Origin: CAXBID01 sp049791475
GTDB lineage: Bacteria; Bacteroidota; Bacteroidia; Flavobacteriales; Flavobacteriaceae
Reading direction: 5' to 3'
NCBI GenBank assembly: GCA_049791475.1
Contig: JBAQZZ010000157.1
Location: forward strand, 1 to 24,056
DNA: 24,056 nt
Positions 7,734 to 13,911 of the stretch are shown piece after piece. The notes under the pieces are model-generated. The model saw only the letters and a program-made list of their open reading frames with translations. It ran no database searches and was not told the origin of the DNA. How positions within the stretch are numbered: position 1 is the first letter of the stretch; each line of letters starts with the position of its first letter. The position numbers and the translations under genes are program-made.

Positions 7734-8621
7734 TTAAAATGAGATATTTTGCCACTTACTACTGTGCATTGGTGCCACTTTTTGTAAAGTTTCTTTAACA
7801 CTAGCTATATTTACATTTGGTCCATCACTAAATATTTGCTCAATCTCCTCAGCTTTAGCATCGAAAAATGTACGTAGTAAAAATGAGTTTGGTCTGCGAC
7901 TATTCATCGTTTGAAAGTCTTTTAATGAAGCAGCTATTTGCTCTTTACCTAGTTTTACATTTTCACTCATAACATCTAAACCCTCTTTGTGATAGCTGTA
8001 AACAACATCTCTGTATTCCTTAAAAGTGGGTGATAATATATTATCAATAAGTGCAAATCGACTTTGTAATCCATCTTCTAACTTCCAACCAGAAAAATTC
8101 CCTTGTTGCGAATAATTAGTAATAATTTGTGCTTGCTTATAGTATTCAGCGCCTCCGTTCGGTGCAAAAGAATCGGCATCTAAACCTAATATAATTTGAA
8201 TATGAAATGCTAAAACAGAAATTAAATTAGATTCGAATTGCGTTGGGTTATATATTAAATTTTGGAACTCTAAATACCTAAAATTAAAATCACTATCATT
8301 AAAATTATAAATTGGTGTTGTAAATGAAGAGCCATAAACTGGTCTGGAAGATTGTACTTGCAATGATGCTTGAAACGACTCACCGCTGTAATTTGAAATG
8401 TTTATAAACATACTACAATCGATGCGTTCTTGTGGTGCAAAATTTTTATTAGTCCATTTTGTATTATTTATAAACTCATTTAATTGTTTTTCTAAAGTTT
8501 TAAAAATAGGAAAGTTTTCATTTCCAGTTTGTTGTGCATTTACAACTACCGTACAGTTTAATTCTTGGGAAACACCTGAAAACCCTATGAGAAATAATAA
8601 AACGATTAAAATATTACGCAT
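7734..8621 (-). CDS. DUF4835-type exported protein (called PorD in some annotations)
   Basis: This 295-residue protein has a clear signal peptide (residues 1-18, MRNILIVLLFLIGFSGVS) followed by QELNCTVVVNAQQTGN, so it should be periplasmic or outer-membrane associated. Recognisable family features are the N-terminal NxTKWTNxNFxPQERIDC stretch, a Y-rich FNDSDFNFRYLEFQ region and a C-terminal NIASVKETLQKVAP segment. I recognise this as the DUF4835 family, restricted to Bacteroidota. I recall it being linked to the type IX secretion system under the name PorD, but I cannot confirm that from the sequence. It overlaps the coaBC stop by 8 bp and sits upstream of recN, which suggests one transcript. 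Confidence 0.82.
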   Translation of the reverse strand: MRNILIVLLFLIGFSGVSQELNCTVVVNAQQTGNENFPIFKTLEKQLNEFINNTKWTNKNFAPQERIDCSMFINISNYSGESFQASLQVQSSRPVYGSSFTTPIYNFNDSDFNFRYLEFQNLIYNPTQFESNLISVLAFHIQIILGLDADSFAPNGGAEYYKQAQIITNYSQQGNFSGWKLEDGLQSRFALIDNILSPTFKEYRDVVYSYHKEGLDVMSENVKLGKEQIAASLKDFQTMNSRRPNSFLLRTFFDAKAEEIEQIFSDGPNVNIASVKETLQKVAPMHSSKWQNISF

Positions 8622-9825
8622 TAATTTCTTTTAAAATTTTGGTTAATAAATCTGTAGCAACATCCGTTTTAGACTTCAATTCAAACCTTGTAATCTCGTC
8701 TTTATTATCAATAAAAGAAACTTTATTGGTGTCGCCTTTAAAACCTGCCCCTTTATCTTTCAACGAATTTAAAACAATTAAATTTAAATTCTTCTTTTTT
8801 AATTTTCCTTTTGCGTGTTCTAATTCATTATTCGTTTCTAAAGCAAAACCTACTAAATATTGTTGTTTTTTTATGTTTCCTAATGAGACTAAAATATCTT
8901 TAGTTTTTTCCAGCTCTAAAGTTAACGTAGAAGCTGCCTTTTTTATTTTCTGAGTAGCGACTTCTTTTGGCTTAAAATCGGCAACTGCAGCCGAAAGTAT
9001 AGCGATATTCACATCATTAAAATACTCATGAGCGGCATTATACATCTCATCGGCACTTGTAACAGGAATAACATGAATTAAACTATGCTTAACTTTTTGA
9101 TGTGTCGGTCCTGAAATTAAAAAAACCTCAGCACCAAGATTTGCGGCAGCCTTAGCAATTTCAAATCCCATTTTACCACTAGAATGATTTCCTATAAAAC
9201 GAACAGGATCAATGGCTTCATAGGTTGGGCCAGCAGTAATCAACACTTTTTTTCCTCTTAATGGAAGTTTACTTAAAATATCATTTTCTATAAATGACAC
9301 AATATCTTCAGGCTCTGCCATTCTGCCCTCGCCTACCAATCCGCTTGCTAATTCTCCACTTGTCGCAGGAATCATAATATTCCCAAAAGATTCAAGCTTT
9401 TCAAAACTTGCAAGAGTTGATGGATGTTTGTACATATCTAAATCCATAGCTGGTGCAAAATAAACGGGGCATTTTGCAGATAAATAAGTAGCTAACAATA
9501 AATTATCGCTAGTGCCATTTGCCATTTTAGACAACGTATTTGCTGTTGCTGGGGCAATTACAAAAACATCTGCCCACAAACCTAAATCTACATGATTATT
9601 CCAAACCGCATTATCATCTTCTTCGTTTGTAAAAGACGAATAAACTGGATGTTTTGAAAGCGTTGATAAGGTTAAAGGTGTTATGAAATCTTTAGAAGAA
9701 GGCGTCATAACAACTTTTACGCTAGCACCAGATTTTATAAAAAGTCTAACTAACGATGCTGTTTTATAAGCAGCAATACCACCACTAATGCCTAATAGTA
9801 TGTTTTTGCCGTTTAAAATACTCAT
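8614..9825 (-). CDS. coaBC: Bifunctional phosphopantothenoylcysteine decarboxylase / phosphopantothenate-cysteine ligase
   Basis: The product performs two consecutive steps of coenzyme A synthesis: CTP-dependent joining of cysteine to 4'-phosphopantothenate, then FMN-dependent decarboxylation to 4'-phosphopantetheine. The length is 403 residues. The N-terminal CoaC flavoprotein domain (1 to about 185) has GISGGIAAYK and the catalytic histidine H78 (NNHVD). The CoaB domain (about 190-403) has ITAGPTYEAIDPVRFIGNHS and AAVADFKPK. With a constant offset of +3 to E. coli Dfp, H75 is kept (H78), but N125 is aspartate (D128 in PAMD) and C158 is serine (S161 in LASGLVGEGRM). It lies downstream of rpoZ behind a large hairpin and overlaps the DUF4835 gene. 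Confidence 0.95.
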   Translation of the reverse strand: MSILNGKNILLGISGGIAAYKTASLVRLFIKSGASVKVVMTPSSKDFITPLTLSTLSKHPVYSSFTNEEDDNAVWNNHVDLGLWADVFVIAPATANTLSKMANGTSDNLLLATYLSAKCPVYFAPAMDLDMYKHPSTLASFEKLESFGNIMIPATSGELASGLVGEGRMAEPEDIVSFIENDILSKLPLRGKKVLITAGPTYEAIDPVRFIGNHSSGKMGFEIAKAAANLGAEVFLISGPTHQKVKHSLIHVIPVTSADEMYNAAHEYFNDVNIAILSAAVADFKPKEVATQKIKKAASTLTLELEKTKDILVSLGNIKKQQYLVGFALETNNELEHAKGKLKKKNLNLIVLNSLKDKGAGFKGDTNKVSFIDNKDEITRFELKSKTDVATDLLTKILKEINA

Positions 9826-9857
9826 AAAATAGCTTCAAGAATTTTAGATTAATAAGC

Positions 9858-9903
9858 AATTAAACTCCAAAACCATGTAAATACATTGTTTTGGAGTTTA
9901 ATT
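9858..9903 (-). terminator. Long perfect hairpin between rpoZ and coaBC (terminator or processing site)
   Basis: A perfect 16-bp inverted repeat (9858-9873 with 9888-9903) is extended inside by a 4-bp stem ATGT/ACAT around a short loop. It begins 21 bp past the rpoZ stop. On the minus strand the bases after it (GCTTATTAATC) are not a T tract, although the arm itself ends TTTAATT. It may terminate, partly attenuate, or protect the 3' end of the bamD-rpoZ message. Confidence 0.55.
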
Positions 9904-9924
9904 AATAGCATTGAAATTTAACAA

Positions 9925-10254
9925 TTATTCCTGAGAATCTTCGTCTGTATTTCTAAAATAAATTTTATCAGTTAACCATTCTTGAACAGCTAACGCGTGA
10001 GGTTTTGGTAATTTTTCGTAAAATTTAGACACCTCAATTTGCTCTTTGTTTTCAAAGATTTCTTCAAGACTATCATTATAAGTAGCAAATTCTTCTAACT
10101 TATCAATAAGTTCTTTTTTAATCTCTGTATTAATTTGCTCTGCACGTCTTGCGATAATTGAAATTGACTCATAGATATTCTCTGTTGGTTCATCAATTTG
10201 GTTTCTATCGTAAGTCACCGTATTAACTGGAGCATTGGTTTTCTTTAAATCCAT
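9925..10254 (-). CDS. rpoZ: RNA polymerase omega subunit, Bacteroidota type
   Basis: This 109-residue acidic protein is diagnosed by the NIYESISIIARRAEQIN stretch (residues 26-42), which corresponds to the conserved omega core found near the N-terminus of RpoZ. Omega binds the beta' subunit of RNA polymerase and helps assembly. The Bacteroidota form carries the extra C-terminal extension seen here (KPHALAVQEWLTDKIYF). It lies 17 bp after bamD in the same direction, so the two are probably one transcript. A large hairpin follows before coaBC. Confidence 0.88.
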   Translation of the reverse strand: MDLKKTNAPVNTVTYDRNQIDEPTENIYESISIIARRAEQINTEIKKELIDKLEEFATYNDSLEEIFENKEQIEVSKFYEKLPKPHALAVQEWLTDKIYFRNTDEDSQE

Positions 10255-10271
10255 TATTATTGTTATTTAAC

Positions 10272-11105
10272 TTATTGTGCTGTGTTATTTTTTAATTCTT
10301 CTTCAATTGCTAATGCCATATTATCGACTTCAGGTAAATATTGTGAATTCACAAATGCTTTTTTAAAAGCTATATAAAATTCTTTTGCTTGTTCTAAACG
10401 TTGCTTTTTTAAGTCGACAATACCCTGCAATGTTCTCTTTCTTTCTACACTATTCATTGCCAATTTATAAGCGGAATCTAACCTGTAAAAAAGTGCTTCT
10501 TCTTTAAGAGTTGAACCTGGGAAATCAAAAAGGAAATTATCAAAAGATCTTACTGAAGCAGGATAATCAGATATTCTATTATATTGTTTAGCTGTTTCAA
10601 ACGCTTTTTTCTCCAATTTAAAATCCAACTCTTTCGTTAATTCGTTAGCTTCTGCTAAGTATTCAGATTCTGGAAATAAATCTATAAACGTTTGTATTTT
10701 TTCTAAAGCTTGTTTGGTCTCTTTTTGATCTTTTGAATACACCGGCGATAACATGTAATAACTCTTAGCACTTAAAAAAGAGGCTTCTTCTAGCTTTTCG
10801 CTTTTTGGATAACTCGCTGCAAAACGCTCAAATTGATAACCAGATATATAGAAATCTCGCATTTTATAATACGACATAGAATACAAATACATTAACTTTT
10901 CAGCTTGTGGCTTACCTCTATAATTAGGAACTATTTGTGCAAAAAGTTTATTTGCTTTAGCAAACTTACCTTCGTTATATAAATCTTCACCCATTTTAAA
11001 CTTCTTTGCAATGGCATCATCACCTTCGGCTTTTAAAGCTTTTTGGTATTCGCTGCAAGAGCTTAAAACTACGAATGTAATTAGTATGTAAAAAAAATGT
11101 TTCAT
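10272..11105 (-). CDS. bamD: Outer-membrane assembly lipoprotein BamD
   Basis: This 277-residue lipoprotein is a core partner of BamA in inserting beta-barrel proteins into the outer membrane. A lipoprotein signal is clear: hydrophobic segment then LSSC with the lipidated cysteine at C17. The remainder is helical with TPR-like repeats, as expected for BamD (LYNEGKFAKANKLFAQIVPNY, YYKMRDFYISGYQFERFAASYPKSEKLEEA, AETAKQYN-like third unit). The C-terminal KKAFVNSQYLPEVDNMA region is also typical. It has a leader of about 100 bp that is repeated upstream of the metallophosphatase gene 2.7 kb away. rpoZ follows within 17 bp. Confidence 0.92.
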   Translation of the reverse strand: MKHFFYILITFVVLSSCSEYQKALKAEGDDAIAKKFKMGEDLYNEGKFAKANKLFAQIVPNYRGKPQAEKLMYLYSMSYYKMRDFYISGYQFERFAASYPKSEKLEEASFLSAKSYYMLSPVYSKDQKETKQALEKIQTFIDLFPESEYLAEANELTKELDFKLEKKAFETAKQYNRISDYPASVRSFDNFLFDFPGSTLKEEALFYRLDSAYKLAMNSVERKRTLQGIVDLKKQRLEQAKEFYIAFKKAFVNSQYLPEVDNMALAIEEELKNNTAQ

Positions 11106-11197
11106 GTGTTTATATTTATTGTTTTTTTAATTGTCACATGTAGCATCCATATAATCATTGTCCTTAGGTATTGAACTTTTAGTTATGGATGTTTCAT
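11100..11197 (-). repeat. Leader repeat, copy 1, upstream of bamD
   Basis: Read on the minus strand, this 98-bp segment runs from ATGAAACATCCATAAC to the first codons of bamD. It matches 13801-13911 on the plus strand with only scattered differences. Identical blocks include the first 21 bases, then ATGATTA, ATGGATGCTACATGTGAC and ATATAAACACATGAA. Inside it, CATCCATA and TATGGATG form an 8-bp perfect stem with a loop of about 34 nt. It lacks the 18-bp palindrome found in copy 2. It sits between the candidate promoter element and the start codon, so it should be transcribed as leader RNA. Confidence 0.85.
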
Positions 11198-11484
11198 AAA
11201 TATAAAAGAGGCTGCAAAATTAAGTTATTAATATGGATTTTAAAAATATTATTTTCAAAACAAATTAAGGATTAAAACTTCGTTATGAAGGCTGAAAATT
11301 ACAATAAAATATAATTTTTTAAAATTTCAACATAGCATCGCTACTTTAAAATTTTAAAAAGTAGTGAAACGATGTATTTTGAAGTAATTTTAACATGAAA
11401 TAGATTTTTTAACGCTTAATTTGTGTTTTGCTAAAATAATGGCTTAAACTCTGTAATTGTAAGGTTTAAGTAATATTTAACATC
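11106..11484. other. 379-bp gap between dapA and bamD
   Basis: No gene is visible on either strand. The part next to bamD is the leader repeat (to 11197), followed by a candidate -7 element. Further right is a hairpin-forming segment: CATCG/CGATG at 11336-11340 and 11370-11374 around CTACTTT/AAAGTAG (11341-11347 and 11358-11364). A 7-bp inverted repeat, CTTAAAC/GTTTAAG (11443-11449 and 11464-11470), lies just past the dapA stop but has no T tract, so it is a weak terminator candidate. Confidence 0.5.
11215..11222 (-). promoter_or_regulatory. Candidate -7 element for bamD-rpoZ
   Basis: The minus strand reads TAATTTTG, a perfect TAnnTTTG. It is 17 bp upstream of the leader repeat and about 110 bp upstream of the bamD ATG. 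Initiation just downstream would place almost exactly the whole repeat in the 5' untranslated region. No convincing -33 TTG was found. Confidence 0.35.
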
Positions 11485-12363
11485 CTAATACGCTTTTACA
11501 AAACTTTGGATCTTTTGTTTTAATTGATTTGATGCTGGCACAAGTGGTAACCTAACCGTGTCTTTACATAAATTCAAAACTTCAAAAACCGCTTTAATTC
11601 CTGCTGGATTATTTTCTTCAAAAATATAACCAATCACATCCATTAACTTAAAGTGAAGCTTATAAGCTTCTTTAGTTTCCCCATTTAAACCTAAACGAAT
11701 CATGTTTGAGAAATCTTTTGGAAATGCTTGCCCAATAACAGAAATCACGCCTGCACCGCCAGCTAAAACAACACCTAAAGCTAAATCGTCATCGCCAGAA
11801 ATTATTAAAAAATCACTTGGTTTGTTTTCAATTAACTCTAAATATTGCGCCACATTATTTCCTGCTTCTTTTACGGCAATAATATTATCAAAATCGTTTG
11901 CTAACCGTAAAGTTGTAGAAACCTCAACGTTTTTTGAAGTTCGCCCAGGAACATTATATAAAATAATATCTATTGGAGAAGCTTCAGAAATAGCTTTAAA
12001 ATGTTGATAAATACCTTCCTGAGTTGGTTTGCTATAATAAGGAGACACCGATAAAATGGCGTCGATATTTGTTAAATCTGTGTTTTTTATTTCTTCAATT
12101 ACAGCCATAGTATTATTACCACCAATACCCAAAACCATAGGCACACGGCTGTTGTTCGCTTTTGTTATGGTAGCAATAATGTCTTGTTTTTCTTTTTTTG
12201 TAATGGTAACACTTTCGCCTGTTGTACCTGAAATTACAAGATAATCTGTACCGTTATCGATGTTAAAATTAACAATGTTTGTTAACGCTTGATGGTCTAC
12301 ACTCAAATCTGATTTAAAAGGTGTTACCAACGCCACTCCAGTTCCTAGAAACTTACTATTCAT
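11485..12363 (-). CDS. dapA: 4-Hydroxy-tetrahydrodipicolinate synthase
   Basis: The product condenses pyruvate with aspartate semialdehyde, the committed step to diaminopimelate (cell wall) and lysine. The 292-residue length is normal. It is a TIM barrel of the class I lyase family. The Schiff-base lysine is K165 (AVKEAG), Y136 lies in YNVPGRTS, and the TT pair is at 47-48 in SGTTGES. Downstream signatures include ISGDDDLALG and GAGVISV. Its ATG overlaps the stop of the DUF6913-like gene by 4 bp, so translation is probably coupled. A 379-bp gap follows, so bamD is likely a separate transcript. Confidence 0.96.
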   Translation of the reverse strand: MNSKFLGTGVALVTPFKSDLSVDHQALTNIVNFNIDNGTDYLVISGTTGESVTITKKEKQDIIATITKANNSRVPMVLGIGGNNTMAVIEEIKNTDLTNIDAILSVSPYYSKPTQEGIYQHFKAISEASPIDIILYNVPGRTSKNVEVSTTLRLANDFDNIIAVKEAGNNVAQYLELIENKPSDFLIISGDDDLALGVVLAGGAGVISVIGQAFPKDFSNMIRLGLNGETKEAYKLHFKLMDVIGYIFEENNPAGIKAVFEVLNLCKDTVRLPLVPASNQLKQKIQSFVKAY

Positions 12364-12884
12364 TTTTTAATCTTGTTTAATATCGTTAAGTATTTAAAAA
12401 GTTCTTCTTTAAATACCTCAAATTCTTTTAGTTTAGTTTTTATAATTAAATCGTTTATACGCTCATCGGTTTGTAAAATACCTACTTTCAATTCTGCTTT
12501 TGAAAGTACAGTAATTAGTTTTAATTCTAAAATTTCTTTTTCGTAATAACTAATTAAAACATCAAATTTTGTGTTTAAAAAAGTATCTAATTCAGGGTTT
12601 TTAATAGTGCCTTTCCATCCAAAATCTTTTGGATTATAGCAATTATCCCATGAAAGTAAATCGTCTTTTTTGTTTTCAGAAAAGGCTATTATTTTTAATT
12701 TATTTGGACGTATTTTACCGTAATCAGCCATTAATCTGAAACTTTCAAAATCGTTAATCTCATCAATATTTATAATCACGCCCATACTTTCAACCTTATT
12801 ACCCGAAATATTTACTTGTCTTTCAGATAACAATTTGTTTAAGTACTTTTTAATAGATTTTTCTTTAAAACCCTTTAAAATCAT
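12360..12884 (-). CDS. DUF6913-like small conserved protein
   Basis: This soluble protein of 174 residues has no signal peptide or membrane helix and no catalytic motif I can point to. Recognisable stretches are the basic N-terminus KGFKEKSIKKYLNKLLSER, the central CYNPKDFGWKGTIKNPELDTF, and FDVLISYY followed by ELKLITVLSKAELKVGI. I recall this pattern as a Flavobacteriia family of unknown function (DUF6913) often beside dapA. The 4-bp overlap with dapA makes co-translation likely and hints at a role connected to it, but no function can be assigned. A perfect TAnnTTTG element lies 18 bp upstream. Confidence 0.8.
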   Translation of the reverse strand: MILKGFKEKSIKKYLNKLLSERQVNISGNKVESMGVIINIDEINDFESFRLMADYGKIRPNKLKIIAFSENKKDDLLSWDNCYNPKDFGWKGTIKNPELDTFLNTKFDVLISYYEKEILELKLITVLSKAELKVGILQTDERINDLIIKTKLKEFEVFKEELFKYLTILNKIKK

Positions 12885-12923
12885 TTACCTTTATGCTTTC
12901 GACAAAGGTAACAAAAGTACTTT
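12885..12923. promoter_or_regulatory. Divergent control region with inverted repeats and a -7 element
   Basis: Only 58 bp separate two divergent start codons. The gap holds a perfect 8-bp inverted repeat, TTACCTTT/AAAGGTAA (12885-12892 and 12904-12911), and a 10-bp palindrome, AAAGTACTTT (12914-12923). On the minus strand 12910-12903 reads TACCTTTG, a perfect TAnnTTTG for the DUF6913-dapA unit. The right arm of the inverted repeat overlaps that element, as an operator would. Confidence 0.4.
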
Positions 12924-12942
12924 CAAAAAATTCTTTTAATTT

Positions 12943-13695
12943 ATGAGGTTTACACATTTCTTTTTTTTGTTATATATTTTTATTTTTTTTAGCTGTAAAG
13001 AACAAAAACTACAGCTTACCAAAATTGAAGGCTCTCAAATTCAAATTACAGATTCTTTGTCTGCCGATGCTGAAATTGAAGCATTTATAAAACCTTTTAG
13101 AGAACATATTCAAAAGGATTTAGATAGTGTTTTGGCATATTCTTTAAACACATATTCTAAACACGATGGAAAATATAATACCTTAATAGGAAATTTTCTT
13201 GCCGATGCTATTTTTGATGAAGCTAATCCTATTTTTAAGATTAGAACAGGTAAAAATATAGATATGGTATTTCTTAATTCTGGAAGTATCCGATCTATTA
13301 TTCCAAAAGGGAATATATCTGCAAGAACCATGTTTGAAATTATGCCTTTTGATAACGATACTTATGTTGTTGCATACAATGGTGATGATGTAAAACGCTT
13401 AATTAAAGATATAGTAGAATCTAAACAAGCGCATGCCATATCAAAACTAAAGATAAGGATTGATAAAGATTATAACTTGATAAATGCCACAATAGGCAAC
13501 GAAAAAATTGATTCATCAAAAACATATTATATTGCTATTAGTGATTATATGTACAATTCGAGAGTTGAAGAATGGTTACCAAACGAAGGGCTTTATCCTT
13601 TAAATTATCATCTTAGAAAAATTTTTATTGATCATATTAAAAAAATTGACACAATAAAACCAGATATTAAAGATAGATATATTGTTATACCTTGA
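12943..13695 (+). CDS. 5'-nucleotidase C-terminal domain lipoprotein
   Basis: This 250-residue exported lipoprotein has a hydrophobic segment followed by FFSC, with lipidation at C18. The rest matches the C-terminal, substrate-binding domain of periplasmic 5'-nucleotidases (UshA type). It shows GNFLADAIFDEA, the NSGSIR element (compare NxGxIR that contacts the nucleotide base) and the MPFDNDTYV segment. It lacks the metallophosphatase half, which is encoded by the next gene on the same strand. On its own it should bind but not hydrolyse substrate. The gap to the next gene is 210 bp with no clear terminator, so co-transcription is possible. It is divergent from DUF6913-dapA. Confidence 0.85.
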   Translation: MRFTHFFFLLYIFIFFSCKEQKLQLTKIEGSQIQITDSLSADAEIEAFIKPFREHIQKDLDSVLAYSLNTYSKHDGKYNTLIGNFLADAIFDEANPIFKIRTGKNIDMVFLNSGSIRSIIPKGNISARTMFEIMPFDNDTYVVAYNGDDVKRLIKDIVESKQAHAISKLKIRIDKDYNLINATIGNEKIDSSKTYYIAISDYMYNSRVEEWLPNEGLYPLNYHLRKIFIDHIKKIDTIKPDIKDRYIVIP

Positions 13696-13800
13696 TTTGA
13701 AAAATTTGCCTGTTCAAAATTTCATTATGAAACGTAATGATAAATAGAGAACAGATACCATAGTTTATTTATATCCATAAAAAAAGTAAATTATAAATAC

Positions 13801-13911
13801 ATGAAACATCCATAACTAAAACTTGATACCCAAGTGAAATGATTAAATGGATGCTACATGTGACTCCCGATAGCTATCGGGATAAAAAACAATACATATA
13901 AACACATGAAA
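13801..13911 (+). repeat. Leader repeat, copy 2, upstream of the metallophosphatase gene
   Basis: This 111-bp segment is the inverted partner of 11100-11197. It starts ATGAAACATCCATAAC and runs to the gene's ATGAAA. It has the same CATCCAT/ATGGATG stem (7 bp here) and the same ACATGTGAC block. Where copy 1 has AATTA, this copy has a perfect 18-bp palindrome plus one base. Similarity stops at the second codon. The upstream flank (13696-13800) is not similar to that of bamD and holds no gene; it has only weak 6-bp inverted repeats. Confidence 0.85.
13865..13882. repeat. Perfect 18-bp palindrome within leader copy 2
   Basis: TCCCGATAGCTATCGGGA is fully self-complementary and more GC-rich than its surroundings. 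Its absence from leader copy 1 shows it was gained (or lost) as a unit. I recall this palindrome as common between genes in Flavobacteriaceae, so it is probably a dispersed repeat rather than an operator specific to this gene. It ends 23 bp before the ATG. Confidence 0.75.

Noticed and set aside
8639..8953. Open frame of 104 codons on the plus strand inside coaBC
   Set aside because: Antisense shadow of the CoaB domain, whose protein motifs are well conserved on the other strand.
11336..11374. Hairpin in the dapA-bamD gap considered as a small RNA gene
   Set aside because: Stem has an asymmetric internal loop and no adjacent promoter and terminator pair; AT-rich repeats of this quality occur by chance.
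13696..13740. Two 6-bp inverted repeats after the nucleotidase lipoprotein gene considered as a terminator
   Set aside because: Stems are short and AT-rich, and neither is followed by a T run.
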